A DNA stretch of 64,000 nt, taken from positions 2,183,501 to 2,247,500 of the forward strand of contig NZ_CP093528.1 of assembly GCF_022682305.1 (NCBI RefSeq), given 5' to 3'. This document shows, piece after piece, positions 1-9,272 of this stretch. The notes under the pieces were generated by a model. The model ran no database searches. It was not told the DNA's origin and was given only the letters and a program-made list of their open reading frames with translations. A program made the translations under genes and the position numbers. How positions within the stretch are numbered: position 1 is the stretch's first letter; every line of letters begins with the position of its first letter. The DNA comes from Shinella zoogloeoides. GTDB lineage: Bacteria > Pseudomonadota > Alphaproteobacteria > Rhizobiales > Rhizobiaceae.

Positions 1-818
1 TCGGCGGCACAGTTCCATCGATCACGTCTCTCGTCGAAAAGGGCAACCCCAATGTCGTTTCCGAGGCGTGGGTCGACCTGGTCGGGGAAGTGGTGCAGAA
101 GGGAATCGACGAAAACCGGATATCGCTGGCCGCGCCGGTATTCTCCGAAGGTGGCATTCAGGGATGGTTCATTCCGAAATACCTCGCGGAAGCCCATCCC
201 GATATCAAGACAATTCCCGACGCGCTGAAGCATCCCGAACTTTTCCCCAATGCGGAAAATCCGTCGCGCGGGGCGATCTACCAGGGGCCGCAGGGCTGGG
301 GTTCGACCATCGTCACCGGCCAGCTTTACAAGGCGTATAAGGCCGCGGATGCCGGATTCGACATCGTCGATACGGGTTCCGCCGCGGGATTGGACGGCTC
401 GATCGCGAAGGCATACGAGCGCAAGGAAGGCTGGCTCGGCGTATACTGGGCGCCGACCGCGCTGCTGGCGAAGTACCCGCTGGTCAAGCTAGACGCCGGT
501 GCTCCGGTCGACGAGGCCGAGTGGAAGCGGTGCATGACCACCCCGGACTGCCCCGACCCGAAGATCAGCGAATGGCCGAAGGACCGCGTCTATACGCTCG
601 TGTCGACCGAACTGGCCGCGAACACGAAGCCCGAAGTCATCCAATACCTGAAGACCCGTTCGTTCACGAACGACCAGATCGGCGAGTTGCTTCTCTGGAT
701 GACCGAGAACCAAGCGACGGGCGAGCAAGGCGTGAACCATTTCCTGGAGACCAATCCCGAGCTCTGGCGGACCTGGGTGACGGCGGAAGCAGCCAAGAAC
801 ATCGAGGCCAGCCTTTAG
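1..818 (+). CDS. Glycine betaine/proline betaine ABC transporter substrate-binding protein (ProX/OpuAC family), 5' partial
   Basis: The 3' part of a periplasmic binding protein gene; the reading frame is already open at position 3, so the N-terminus and signal peptide lie outside the window. The visible 271 residues align along their whole length with the complete paralogue at 29707-30702, including GGTVPSITSLVEKG, SEAWVDL, QGWGSTIV and DTGSAAG. The family is the OpuAC-type binding protein that delivers quaternary amines such as glycine betaine or proline betaine to a ProW/ProV importer. No permease or ATPase follows here, so this copy either belongs to genes upstream of the window or shares the transporter at 30787-32704. 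A strong hairpin follows the stop. Family assignment is secure; the exact ligand is not known. Confidence 0.9.
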   Translation, partial: GGTVPSITSLVEKGNPNVVSEAWVDLVGEVVQKGIDENRISLAAPVFSEGGIQGWFIPKYLAEAHPDIKTIPDALKHPELFPNAENPSRGAIYQGPQGWGSTIVTGQLYKAYKAADAGFDIVDTGSAAGLDGSIAKAYERKEGWLGVYWAPTALLAKYPLVKLDAGAPVDEAEWKRCMTTPDCPDPKISEWPKDRVYTLVSTELAANTKPEVIQYLKTRSFTNDQIGELLLWMTENQATGEQGVNHFLETNPELWRTWVTAEAAKNIEASL

Positions 819-837
819 GCTGATCGCGGCTTGCAGG

Positions 838-880
838 ACGGCCGCTTGTCCCGGACGCATCGACGGGACACGGCGGCCGT
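838..880 (+). terminator. Hairpin after the binding-protein gene
   Basis: Nested inverted repeats: ACGGCCGC (838-845) pairs with GCGGCCGT (873-880), and TGTCCC (847-852) pairs with GGGACA (865-870). No T-run follows. It could be a transcript-stabilising or attenuating hairpin between the abundant binding protein and downstream genes. Equivalent hairpins follow the other two + strand binding-protein genes. Confidence 0.55.
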
Positions 881-921
881 TCGGCAGATTCCAGGGCCAG
901 GATTTTGGAAACGGACAGGAA

Positions 922-2454
922 ATGGACAACGAATTCGACGTGCTAGTTATCGGCGGCGGGATAATCGGCGCTTCAGCCGCACACCACACGGCCTCGGCCG
1001 GATACAAGACCCTGCTTGTCGAGAAAGGAGACTACGGGTCCGGAACGACCAGCCGAACATCTCGCATGCACAACTGCGGCTTCATGTATTTCGTCGACGC
1101 GCATAACTCCCTTCTCGACCTCCTTCGCCATCCTTTTGCCCTTCTCAAATCCCTCGAACTCGCAAGGCGGACGATGCGGGAGCGCGCGGCGTTTGTCCGT
1201 TCGTCCCCGGACAGGGTCCGAAAGGTGGAGTTCTTGATTCCGCTCGAGCCGCAAAGGGGCATCACGAAATCCAAGATGTGGATCGCGTCGACATTCCTTC
1301 GGCTCTCGGGGGGATACGCGGTGTCTTTGGAACCCAGGTTTCTCGGCAGGGCCGCTGCCAATTCGGCTCCCCTGATCAGCATGATGAGCGGCTCGTCGGA
1401 GGTACATGGCGCCTTCCGCTTTGCGGAATACCAATACCGGTGGCCGGAGCGGATCGTTGTAGACACGATCATGAAAGCGCGTGACGCCGGCCTCGACGCC
1501 CGGAACTACACCAAGGTCGTGGCCCTGGAACACAAGAGGGACCGTTGGGTGGCGACGCTCGAACAGGACGGACGACAGCACAACGTGTTTTCCAACGCCA
1601 TCATCAACGCCGCCGGCGCGTGGGTCGATCATGTGACGAACCTCGTGCCGACCCCGGGCCCGTTCCTGAACACGGGCGCCAAAGGCGTAAACCTCCTGAT
1701 CCGCCTGCCTCAAGAGGCCCGTGGATTTGGCATGGAGACAGTGACCTCCCGCGGCGCCCCGTTCTATGTCATGCCGTGGGGCGATTGCCATTACGTCGGA
1801 CCGGCCGACAGCCCGGCGGATGCCGAGCAAACGCCCTTTCGGGCGACCGACGCCGAAATCGGCCAAATCCTTTCGGACGCGAACGAGATGTTCCCGACGC
1901 TGAACCTGTCGGCGGCGGATGTCCGCTATAGCTGGGCGGGGGTGCGGCCACGGACCGCGGCCGAGGGGAAGCTACTGGGATCGCTCGACGTACGGGAACA
2001 CGACCTGTCGAAGCGTGGGCTTCCCAATTTCTTCGTTTTCACCGGCGGACTGATCATGACCCATAGGGACGCGGGGCGCAGGCTGCTGAAGCTTGTCAGG
2101 AAACATGTACGTCCCAGCTCGGCTCCAAAGCCGATCGACTACAACCTCTCCGCTCAGCCAGACGAAAACACGCTGAGCCGGGAAAGCGTCCGCAGGTCGA
2201 TAGAATCCGAACAGGCGCGCACCCTGAGCGACATACTGCGCAGGCGGCTTTCCCTCGGCTGGGACGAAGACCTCGCCCTGTCCAGTGTCAGACAGGCGGC
2301 CGATCTGGCGGGCGGCATCCTCTCCTGGTCCGAAGAGCGAAAGCTCGCGGAAATCGAGGCGTACGTTTCGGAAGTCGAGAGCGATTTCAGACCGCAGAGC
2401 GCGCTCGTCGCGGATTACAGAACAGCGAAGGCCCTCCGTGATACCCATGCATAA
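922..2454 (+). CDS. FAD-dependent oxidoreductase, GlpD/DAO-like
   Basis: A 510-residue flavoprotein with an N-terminal dinucleotide-binding motif (VIGGGIIGAS, residues about 8-17) and a GTTSRTS segment typical of the glycerol-3-phosphate dehydrogenase (GlpD) branch of the DAO superfamily. The C-terminal 100 residues resemble the helical GlpD cap domain. Such enzymes oxidise an alcohol or amine carbon and pass electrons to quinone or ETF. The next gene overlaps its 3' end by 8 bp, so both are probably translationally coupled. In this betaine neighbourhood a role in oxidising a betaine-derived amine or alcohol is plausible, but glycerol 3-phosphate cannot be excluded. Confidence 0.8.
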   Translation: MDNEFDVLVIGGGIIGASAAHHTASAGYKTLLVEKGDYGSGTTSRTSRMHNCGFMYFVDAHNSLLDLLRHPFALLKSLELARRTMRERAAFVRSSPDRVRKVEFLIPLEPQRGITKSKMWIASTFLRLSGGYAVSLEPRFLGRAAANSAPLISMMSGSSEVHGAFRFAEYQYRWPERIVVDTIMKARDAGLDARNYTKVVALEHKRDRWVATLEQDGRQHNVFSNAIINAAGAWVDHVTNLVPTPGPFLNTGAKGVNLLIRLPQEARGFGMETVTSRGAPFYVMPWGDCHYVGPADSPADAEQTPFRATDAEIGQILSDANEMFPTLNLSAADVRYSWAGVRPRTAAEGKLLGSLDVREHDLSKRGLPNFFVFTGGLIMTHRDAGRRLLKLVRKHVRPSSAPKPIDYNLSAQPDENTLSRESVRRSIESEQARTLSDILRRRLSLGWDEDLALSSVRQAADLAGGILSWSEERKLAEIEAYVSEVESDFRPQSALVADYRTAKALRDTHA

Positions 2455-3430
2455 CCTGTTCCATCTGGGCGCGGACGATGTCCGCAGGCATCTGCCCGGC
2501 AACACGGCTATCGAGGCCCTCCGTCGTTTCCATGCCGGGCAGTCGATGCCGATCACCGATCGTCAGGTCGTCCGGGACCGCTCGCCTTCTACAAACACCT
2601 TCGCGTCGTTGACGGCATGGAGCCCCGGCCGATACATAGCCGTCAAACTGGTCGGAGCCTTTCCCGGAAATCCCGCCCTCCCCTCGCCGGAGCCAGCGGT
2701 TCAAGGACTCGTCGCGCTGTTTGACGGCACCACCGGTCGGCCGCTCATGACTTGCGACGGGGCCGCCTTGACGCAGGTGAAAACCGCGGCGGACTCGGCG
2801 CTCGCGGCGGAACTTCTTTCCCGTCCGGACAGTTCCACGCTGCTTCTGGTCGGAGCCGGCGGTCTGGCCGCGGAGTTTGCGACCGCCATGAGGGTGGTCC
2901 GGCCGTCAATCAATCGCATCCTGGTCTGGAATCGAAGCGGAGGCCGTGCCGATGCCCTCGCTGCCGCTCTGTCCGAGACTCATTGCGAAGCCGAGGCGGT
3001 TTCCGACCTGTCGGCAGCGCTCTCCGAGGCGGACATCGTTTCGGCGCTCACGATGTCGGAGACTCCGATCGTTCTCGGGCGCGAGGTTAAAGCCGGCGTG
3101 CACATCGACCTGGTCGGCTCCTACCTCCCGGAGATGCGAGAAGGCGACGACGAGTTGATCAGACGGTCGGGGAGAATCTACGTCGATACCCTTTTCGACT
3201 GCAGGAACAGCGGTGACATCTGCCAGCCCCTGGCTTCGGGAGCGCTGCGCGACGACATGATCGCCGGCGACCTATTCGAACTGTGCACCGCGAAAACCGT
3301 CGGCCGACGGGATGACCGAGACATCACGCTGTTCAAGAACATCGGTGGCGCGCATCTCGACCTCGTCGTTGCGGCCGAACTCTACCGTTCTGTCCTTCTG
3401 CAACGGAATGGATCGTGCAATTCCGGGTGA
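2447..3430 (+). CDS. Ornithine cyclodeaminase/mu-crystallin family protein
   Basis: A 327-residue protein when started at the ATG at 2447, which overlaps the stop of the previous gene (ATGCATAA). The open frame runs further upstream, but that part is only the shadow of the flavoprotein gene. The family signature is visible: VKLVGAFPGNP, a Rossmann motif LLLVGAGGLAAEF (about residue 131), and a C-terminal KNIGGAHLDLVVAAELY. Members are NAD(P)-dependent: ornithine cyclodeaminase makes proline from ornithine, while others are imine reductases or dehydrogenases of N-substituted amino acids. With two ProC-like genes in the window, an imine/pyrroline conversion is likely, but the substrate is unknown. 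Confidence 0.85.
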   Translation: MHNLFHLGADDVRRHLPGNTAIEALRRFHAGQSMPITDRQVVRDRSPSTNTFASLTAWSPGRYIAVKLVGAFPGNPALPSPEPAVQGLVALFDGTTGRPLMTCDGAALTQVKTAADSALAAELLSRPDSSTLLLVGAGGLAAEFATAMRVVRPSINRILVWNRSGGRADALAAALSETHCEAEAVSDLSAALSEADIVSALTMSETPIVLGREVKAGVHIDLVGSYLPEMREGDDELIRRSGRIYVDTLFDCRNSGDICQPLASGALRDDMIAGDLFELCTAKTVGRRDDRDITLFKNIGGAHLDLVVAAELYRSVLLQRNGSCNSG

Positions 3431-3459
3431 ACGCGGGAAGGACCTCCCAAAAGACGAAA

Positions 3460-4323
3460 TCAATCTGCCGGCTGGCGGGAGAAAGCCGCCTTCACTAGAT
3501 CGGCGAGTGTCGTGCTGGCGGATGTTGGCTCCGCGCCCCAAATTAAGCGGATTTCGAACGAAGGTAGTGCAAAGAAGCCTTCTGTCTCGCCGAGCACGAC
3601 CATGTCGTCAGTGACATAGGATGCGGGCAGCGGTGCGACGGCGAGATCGGCGGCGGTCGCGGCCCGCTGCATCATCGTATGAGCGCTCAGGTAGGCGATT
3701 CGATAGGCCCGTCCCTGCTGCTCCAACTGTGCGATAGCGGCGGTCCTCCAGATGCACCCTTCTCCGTACAGCGCCAGCGGAAGTGGTTCACGCCTGTAGG
3801 CGGTGCCTCCCTTGGCACCGACCCACACCGTCCTCCCTTCCGCAAGCAGTTCGCCACGAGCGACCGCTCTGGTCTTGGCGGCATTGATGACTGCAAGGTC
3901 CAGCTGACCACGCTCCGCACGCCGCAGCAACGCCTCGCTCGTGTCGGCTACCACGTCCACGCTGATCGACGGATAGTTTGATTCTAGGCTTTTCAGTATG
4001 GGCGGGAGAACGCGCTCTGCGACATCGTGCGGAGCTCCAAACCTGACTGTGCCCTGCAGGTCGGGCATAACGAACTGCGCCACGGCTTCGTTCGACAGTG
4101 ACAGTAATCGCCTGGCGCTTGAGAGAAGCTTCTCGCCATCTAGCGTCAGCGCGACGCTTCGGGAGTCACGCTCGAAGAGCGAAACGCCAAGCTGGTCTTC
4201 CAGCTTCTTGATTTGCATCGAGACGGCCGACGGCGTTCTGCCCACCACGAGCGCGGCCCTCGAAAAATTTCCCGTGTCCGCGATTGCCACAAAGGTTCGC
4301 AGGCAGTCGAGGTCCAGCGTCAT
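3460..4323 (-). CDS. LysR-family transcriptional regulator
   Basis: A LysR regulator with an N-terminal winged helix (LDCLRTFVAIADTGNFSRAA, then PSAVSMQIKKLEDQLG) and a substrate-binding co-inducer domain. I chose the internal ATG at 4323 (287 residues, MTLDLDCL) because it places the helix-turn-helix at the usual distance from the start; an ATG at 4347 would add eight residues. It is transcribed divergently from the GntR gene at 4421, so it may control that gene or the oxidoreductases nearby. It converges with the cyclodeaminase-like gene with only 29 bp between them. Confidence 0.88.
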   Translation of the reverse strand: MTLDLDCLRTFVAIADTGNFSRAALVVGRTPSAVSMQIKKLEDQLGVSLFERDSRSVALTLDGEKLLSSARRLLSLSNEAVAQFVMPDLQGTVRFGAPHDVAERVLPPILKSLESNYPSISVDVVADTSEALLRRAERGQLDLAVINAAKTRAVARGELLAEGRTVWVGAKGGTAYRREPLPLALYGEGCIWRTAAIAQLEQQGRAYRIAYLSAHTMMQRAATAADLAVAPLPASYVTDDMVVLGETEGFFALPSFEIRLIWGAEPTSASTTLADLVKAAFSRQPAD

Positions 4324-4370
4324 CAACGATTCACGCACGTTGAGCACCGCCGAGAACTCCGGTTGAAAAT

Positions 4371-4400
4371 GTTATCCAATCCATGGCAATTTGATCCAAA
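4371..4400. promoter_or_regulatory. Candidate GntR/FCD operator upstream of the GntR gene
   Basis: GTTATCCAAT (4371-4380) followed by TTGATCCAAA (4391-4400) lies between the divergent LysR and GntR genes. The TATCCAAT core recurs, sometimes inverted, upstream of other genes in this window (10241-10249, 36278-36285, 36315-36322, 50087-50094), with the shorter TATCCAA at 7711. Confidence 0.45.
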
Positions 4401-4420
4401 CGCTTTGAGGCTTCGACGAC

Positions 4421-5086
4421 ATGGAAGAAAATATTCGCACTCCCGGAAAACCAGCCCCCGACGTCGTCCGCGACGGCATGCGGGCGGCCATCATCGCCGG
4501 CGACTTCGAGGAAGGCAGTCCGCTGCGCCAGGACGAGATCGCCGAGATGTACGGGACATCCCGAATCCCTGTCCGCGAAGCCTTGCGCCAGCTCGAAAGC
4601 GAAGGACTCGTCAGCTTCCACCGGAACAGGGGATTCGTCGTCAAGGGAATCTCCATAGAAGATGTACTCGAGCTTCTCGAAATCCGGGTGGCGCTGGAAT
4701 GCCGCGCCCTGAAACTCGCTATCCCGAACATGGCTTTCGAAGACTTCGAAGCCGCCGAGGCGATCTTGAAGACCTACGACGAATCCCAGGACCAGTCGGC
4801 ATGGGGAGAACTGAACTGGCAATTCCACTGGACGCTGTATGTGCCCTGCCAGAGGCCGAAGCTACTCGACATGATCGAGGCCAACTACGGCCACGTAAGC
4901 CGCTACACGCGTCGCCAGGTTTCGCTCGCCACCGGAAAGGCACGACCGCAACACGACCACGTCCAGCTCCTTGAGTACTGCAGGAACGGCGACGTGGACG
5001 CTGCGGTGAGTCTGCTCGAGAAGCATATCGAGCAGACCCAGCGCTCCCTTCGGGCTTCGATGCGCCGCGCCGAGGCTGCCAGGTAG
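4421..5086 (+). CDS. GntR-family transcriptional regulator, FCD (FadR) subfamily
   Basis: A 221-residue regulator. It has an N-terminal GntR winged helix (residues about 12-75; LRQDEIAEMYGTSRIPVREAL, with the recognition helix and the LESEGLV wing) and a C-terminal all-helical FCD ligand domain with metal-binding-type histidines (FHW, DHVQ, EKHIEQT). It closely resembles the regulator at 9273-9926, roughly 60% identical by eye. The gene is convergent with the FAD oxidase at 5099 and has a TATCCAAT-type site in its own promoter, which suggests autoregulation. The effector is presumably an intermediate of the surrounding amine pathway. Confidence 0.9.
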   Translation: MEENIRTPGKPAPDVVRDGMRAAIIAGDFEEGSPLRQDEIAEMYGTSRIPVREALRQLESEGLVSFHRNRGFVVKGISIEDVLELLEIRVALECRALKLAIPNMAFEDFEAAEAILKTYDESQDQSAWGELNWQFHWTLYVPCQRPKLLDMIEANYGHVSRYTRRQVSLATGKARPQHDHVQLLEYCRNGDVDAAVSLLEKHIEQTQRSLRASMRRAEAAR

Positions 5087-5098
5087 CCGGCCCGCCCC

Positions 5099-6262
5099 TT
5101 AGATGATGCCCCGTTCACGGAGCGGCGCGTTGTCGATCACGCGCTGCCAGCCGAAGCGTGTCAGGTCCATGGTTTCGTAACGCCCGCGCAGCAGCAGTTC
5201 GGCCATCGCCAGCCCGCAGCCTGGCGCGTGCATGAGACCATGGCCAGAGAAGCCCGCCAGCATATGGAAGTTCTCCAGCCCGTCGGCACCGGGACCCATG
5301 ATCACGTTGCCGTCGAGATCGTTCTGGTCGTAGAGGCCGGGAAGCGTGTTCTTGCACTTCGTCTTCTCGAATTGCGGGAAGCGATGGGCCAGAGCCGGCC
5401 AGACGACGTTCTCGAAATAGTCGTGGTCGACGTCGAAATTGTAGCCCCGCGGCTCTTCGAGCGTGGGCACGCCGCCTGAGTACCCCTTGCCTTCCGGCCG
5501 GAAAGCAAGACGCTCGGGGTCCTTGAGGTAGGGCAGCGGCTCGATCGGTTCTTCGGATTCGAAGTAGTGCTCGAAGCGGCGGAGCGGCTCGATCGGAACC
5601 TTGAAGCCCAGCATCGCGCAGAGGTCCTTCGCCCACGCGCCCGCGGCATTGACGAACTGGCTGGCCTCGATCTGCGCGCCGGATTTGAGGTGAGCGCGCA
5701 GAACGGCATTGCCCTGGCGGTCAAAACCCGTGACCTCGTCTGCCACGAAGTCCGCCCCGAGCGACCTGGCCTTCTTGCGGAACCCCATGAGGACGCTGTG
5801 GGGATCGAGCCAGCCGTCGTCGGGCGAGTGGACCGCGGCGCCGAGGTCCGAAACGTTCATCGACGGGAACTTGTGCTTGAGTTCGTCGGGCTCAAGCCAG
5901 ACGACATTACAACCCATCTCCGTTTCGGTCTCGAAGTTGCTTTTCAGCATGTCCCGGGCGGAAGGAGGCACGATAAAGAGGTAGCCGTTCTTCTTGAGGC
6001 CGATCTCCGCCTTTTCGCCGTCGACGGCCATCGTCTCCGAGAAATTGTCGAAGAACGGAATGCTGAAATTCGACAGGGCGATGTTTTCGGGCAGGGAGAA
6101 GAGGCGACGCACGCCGCCCGATGCCCGGGGCGTAGACGCGAGATTGTAGGTCGGGTCGCGCTCGATCACCGTCACGCCGACGCTGGGGTCCTGCGTTTTC
6201 AGGAAGTAGGCGAGCGCCGCGCCGATGGCCCCGCCGCCTACGATAACAATGTCCGTTTTCAT
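5099..6262 (-). CDS. FAD-dependent amine oxidase (DAO/sarcosine oxidase-like)
   Basis: A 387-residue flavoprotein beginning with a clear FAD-binding motif (IVIVGGGAIGAALAYFL, residues 4-20) and the ERD acidic end of strand 2. The ASGGVRR segment and the C-terminal GFSGHGLMHAPGCGLAMAEL are typical of the sarcosine oxidase/glycine oxidase/D-amino-acid oxidase superfamily. Such enzymes oxidise secondary amines to imines, sometimes releasing formaldehyde. It lies 35 bp downstream of another DAO gene on the same strand, so the two are probably co-transcribed leftward from the promoter near 7700. The substrate is unknown; N-methylated amino acids would fit the region. Confidence 0.85.
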   Translation of the reverse strand: MKTDIVIVGGGAIGAALAYFLKTQDPSVGVTVIERDPTYNLASTPRASGGVRRLFSLPENIALSNFSIPFFDNFSETMAVDGEKAEIGLKKNGYLFIVPPSARDMLKSNFETETEMGCNVVWLEPDELKHKFPSMNVSDLGAAVHSPDDGWLDPHSVLMGFRKKARSLGADFVADEVTGFDRQGNAVLRAHLKSGAQIEASQFVNAAGAWAKDLCAMLGFKVPIEPLRRFEHYFESEEPIEPLPYLKDPERLAFRPEGKGYSGGVPTLEEPRGYNFDVDHDYFENVVWPALAHRFPQFEKTKCKNTLPGLYDQNDLDGNVIMGPGADGLENFHMLAGFSGHGLMHAPGCGLAMAELLLRGRYETMDLTRFGWQRVIDNAPLRERGII

Positions 6263-6297
6263 CTTCGTCCTTCCTTTTCGGAGATATTCGGAGGTTC

Positions 6298-7671
6298 TCA
6301 GAGCAGGCCGCGGTCTACACTCTCAGTGAGGTCGTCCGGTAAACCACCGGTTTCATAGCGTTTGGCCGTCAGGGCTTCCGCATAGGACGGGACCGCCCTT
6401 CCGGCTACCCAATCGGCGCAGATCGACCCGCTCATGGTCGCCGTCATGGTTCCGAAGCCCGAAGGCGCGGCAGCCATGAATGCACCCGGTGTCCTCATCG
6501 GACCGATCAGCGGCCAGTTTTCCTTGGTCATCGTGTAGTAGCCGCCATAGTGATGCGACTGCCGCGGAAGACGGCCGATGTAGTTCGCGAGCCCCGGCTG
6601 AAGACGGCTCGCCGCCCGTAGCACTAGGTCGGGGAACTGGGTATCGATCGGCTCCGCGTCATGCGGGTCGGATGCCGTCGAATTGTAGGCCCAGCCGAGC
6701 TTGATCCACTTCCCGCTTTCCGGGCCGTCGGGCCGGCAATGGATGCCTCCAACCATCGGCCTGGTGAACTTCTCTGTCGCTGGATCGCTTTCGAGCAACT
6801 CGCGTTCCTCGTCGGTCCAGGAAAGGGTCGGTCCGTCGAGGTCGATCGTAAACGGGAGATTCCTTGGAACGACACCCAGATGGTCCTCAAAACTTATCTT
6901 CTGCTGGTACACGTTGAGGACGGGAACGTCTTCGCCGATGTATCCCGCGACATCCCGAACGAACGGTCCACCCGCGTTGACCAGCTTCTCCGCTGAAAGC
7001 GTCTTAGTCTCACCGCCCCTGTCGATCGAAAGCTCGAACCTCGAACCCGCGGTCACGGAGACAACGTTTCCGCGAATTAACACTCCACCCGCCTCGCGAA
7101 TGCGCTCGAGCATGAACTGGCCGAGCTGCTGACCGCTTATCGATCCGGCGCGCCGGACATGAATAACCGCCTCGACATCTGGAGCGTATGCGGGAAACGC
7201 CTTCCGGATCAGCGCGCGGTCCTTGATGACATCGAAGCCGCCGGGGGCCTTCGACCAGTCCGAGGTCGATTCGAGATAAGAGTCGTGAGGGCCGGAACCC
7301 GAATGAATACGCACGAAGCCGTCTGCATCGCCGTAAGCCCTATGAAGCCCGTCGACCAGGTCCGACGGATCGCTTCTGCGGGTCACCAGCGCGTAGCCTC
7401 GCCGCGTCATGTTGATCCGGTTGCCGCTTTCCCGGGCGATGTCTTCGAGCAGTCCGATACTGTCGTCCGTCAGCCTCCTCATGACTTCGTCCGGCCACCA
7501 GTTGCGGTAGTTTTCTCCCGATTGAGCAGAGGTCAGGCTCATGGGATCGCGCGGGTCGATCAGGGCGATGCTGCGAATTCCATGCCTGGCGACGAGATAG
7601 TACGCAACGGAAATACCCATGATCCCCGCGCCGACCACCGCGACTTCGACACCGTTCAACTGACTTGCCAT
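6298..7671 (-). CDS. FAD-dependent oxidoreductase (DAO family)
   Basis: A 457-residue flavoprotein with an N-terminal FAD motif (VAVVGAGIMGISVAYYL) and the DAO-superfamily C-terminus (APSGFGTMTATMSGSICADWVAG). It is longer than the neighbouring 387-residue DAO and only distantly similar to it. Related enzymes include sarcosine/dimethylglycine-type oxidases and opine or hydroxyproline dehydrogenase subunits. It is the first gene of a leftward pair and is divergent from the aldehyde dehydrogenase at 7818 across a 146-bp control region carrying GntR-type motifs. Function beyond oxidation of an amine or amino acid cannot be assigned. Confidence 0.82.
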   Translation of the reverse strand: MASQLNGVEVAVVGAGIMGISVAYYLVARHGIRSIALIDPRDPMSLTSAQSGENYRNWWPDEVMRRLTDDSIGLLEDIARESGNRINMTRRGYALVTRRSDPSDLVDGLHRAYGDADGFVRIHSGSGPHDSYLESTSDWSKAPGGFDVIKDRALIRKAFPAYAPDVEAVIHVRRAGSISGQQLGQFMLERIREAGGVLIRGNVVSVTAGSRFELSIDRGGETKTLSAEKLVNAGGPFVRDVAGYIGEDVPVLNVYQQKISFEDHLGVVPRNLPFTIDLDGPTLSWTDEERELLESDPATEKFTRPMVGGIHCRPDGPESGKWIKLGWAYNSTASDPHDAEPIDTQFPDLVLRAASRLQPGLANYIGRLPRQSHHYGGYYTMTKENWPLIGPMRTPGAFMAAAPSGFGTMTATMSGSICADWVAGRAVPSYAEALTAKRYETGGLPDDLTESVDRGLL

Positions 7672-7708
7672 CGACGATCCCTATCGTGCCTCCGCTACTG
7701 TCGCGGAC

Positions 7709-7760
7709 ATTATCCAACCTTTGATGATTGCATACGATATGGAAATCTTTTATACAATAC
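7709..7760. promoter_or_regulatory. Candidate GntR-type operator region between divergent DAO and aldehyde dehydrogenase genes
   Basis: The 146-bp intergenic region holds TTATCCAACC (7710-7719), GCATACGATA (7730-7739) and TTATACAATAC (7750-7760). They resemble the TATCCAAT and TATACAAT words upstream of 10294, 36185/36491 and 50014. The position between divergent promoters suits an operator for one of the two GntR/FCD regulators. Confidence 0.4.
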
Positions 7761-7817
7761 CCAACTTCGCAATCTCCTCCTTCGGGGAGTGCGTTCACTA
7801 ACTGGAGGTCCGGAAAA

Positions 7818-9254
7818 ATGTACGGTGAGAAACTGGAGCTGTTGATCGACGGAGAATGGGTGGGTGCCGACGTGCGCGACAGCGTCGCCTTGATCAATCC
7901 GGCAGACGGTAGTGAACTTGCCCGCCTCCCCCGCGCCACGAAGAGCGACCTTGACCGCGCCCTCGATGCTTCGGGCCGTGCCTTCAAATCCTGGAAGAGG
8001 ACGACCGCCGCGCACCGTTGGGAAATCCTGAGCCGCGCCGCCGACCTCATCGAAGCACGCAAGTCCGACATCTCCCGGACCCTGACAATGGAGAACGGCA
8101 AGTCCCTGACCGAGGCCAACGGGGAAGTCCAGTTCTGCGCAGACGCGACCCGGTGGTACGCCGAGGAGGGCAAGAGGGCTTACGGGCGCATCATCCCCTC
8201 CCGCAATCTCGACGTTCGTCAGCTGGCCTTCAAAGAGCCGGTCGGCCCCGCCCTCGGTTTCGCAGCCTGGAACTTTCCAGGCGGCAACGTCACGCTGAAA
8301 ATCGCGGCCGCGCTGGCTGCCGGGTGCACCATCATTATCAAGCCCAGCGACGAAACTCCCGGTACAGCCGTCGCGATCGCGCGCTGCTTCCATGACGCCG
8401 GCGTTCCCCATGGCGCGCTCAACCTCGTTCTGGGGCCGTCCGCACCGACGGCGGAGCATCTCATCGCATCGCACATTCCCAAGAAGGTCTCGCTCACCGG
8501 GTCCACCCCTGTCGGCAAACTCCTGCAGCGCCAGGCCTCCGAAACCTTGAAACGGTGCACGATGGAACTGGGCGGTCACGCGCCGGTTGTCGTTTTCGAA
8601 GACGCCAGCCTCGAAAAGACCCTCGATGTCCTCACCGCGTCGAAGTTCCGCAACGCGGGACAGGTCTGCACCTCGCCCACCCGCTTCTACGTCCATGAGA
8701 ACGTCTACGAGCGTTTCGTCAAAGGACTGACGGACCGGGCCAGCCGGATCGTCGTCGGCAACGGCCTCGAGCAGGGAACTCAGATGGGCCCGCTGATCGC
8801 CGAACGGCGGCTCGATCTCATGGACGGCTATGTCAAGGACGCAGTCGCGGGCGGCGCAACGGTGACGCTTGGCGGCGAGCGACGCGGCGGCAAGGGTAAC
8901 TTCTACCTTCCGACGGTCCTGCGCGACGTGCCCGACAACGCGAAAGTGATGAACGAAGAGCCGTTCGGCCCCCTCGCGCTCCTCGCGCCCTTCAGGGAAA
9001 TGGACGAGGTCATCGAACGCTCGAACGCTTTGCCGTGGGGGCTCGCGGCTTACGTCTTCACCCAGAGCGCGGCCATTTCGGCGACCATGAGCGAGGAACT
9101 CGAAGCCGGGGTCGTAGGCGTAAACCACACCTCGGTTCACGAAGCCGAGACCCCGTTCGGCGGCGTCAACGAGTCGGGTTACGGCGCCGAGAGCGGAATT
9201 GAAGGTCTGGAGGCCTACCTCCGGACAAAGTTCGTCGCCGAGAAGCGGGTCTAA
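7818..9254 (+). CDS. NAD(P)-dependent aldehyde dehydrogenase (succinate-semialdehyde/betaine aldehyde type)
   Basis: A 478-residue aldehyde dehydrogenase. The ATG at 7818 has a good GGAGG ribosome-binding site at 7804; the open frame upstream is rejected. Motifs include the NAD-binding FAAWNFPGGN, the general base Glu250 in MELGGHAP and the catalytic Cys284 in NAGQVCTSP. These fit the superfamily group containing succinate-semialdehyde and betaine-type aldehyde dehydrogenases. The gene is followed 18 bp later by the second GntR gene, so enzyme and regulator are probably one operon. It likely oxidises an aldehyde made by one of the neighbouring amine or alcohol oxidases; the precise aldehyde is not predictable. 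Confidence 0.9.
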   Translation: MYGEKLELLIDGEWVGADVRDSVALINPADGSELARLPRATKSDLDRALDASGRAFKSWKRTTAAHRWEILSRAADLIEARKSDISRTLTMENGKSLTEANGEVQFCADATRWYAEEGKRAYGRIIPSRNLDVRQLAFKEPVGPALGFAAWNFPGGNVTLKIAAALAAGCTIIIKPSDETPGTAVAIARCFHDAGVPHGALNLVLGPSAPTAEHLIASHIPKKVSLTGSTPVGKLLQRQASETLKRCTMELGGHAPVVVFEDASLEKTLDVLTASKFRNAGQVCTSPTRFYVHENVYERFVKGLTDRASRIVVGNGLEQGTQMGPLIAERRLDLMDGYVKDAVAGGATVTLGGERRGGKGNFYLPTVLRDVPDNAKVMNEEPFGPLALLAPFREMDEVIERSNALPWGLAAYVFTQSAAISATMSEELEAGVVGVNHTSVHEAETPFGGVNESGYGAESGIEGLEAYLRTKFVAEKRV

Positions 9255-9272
9255 CGGTCGGAAGGATTCGTC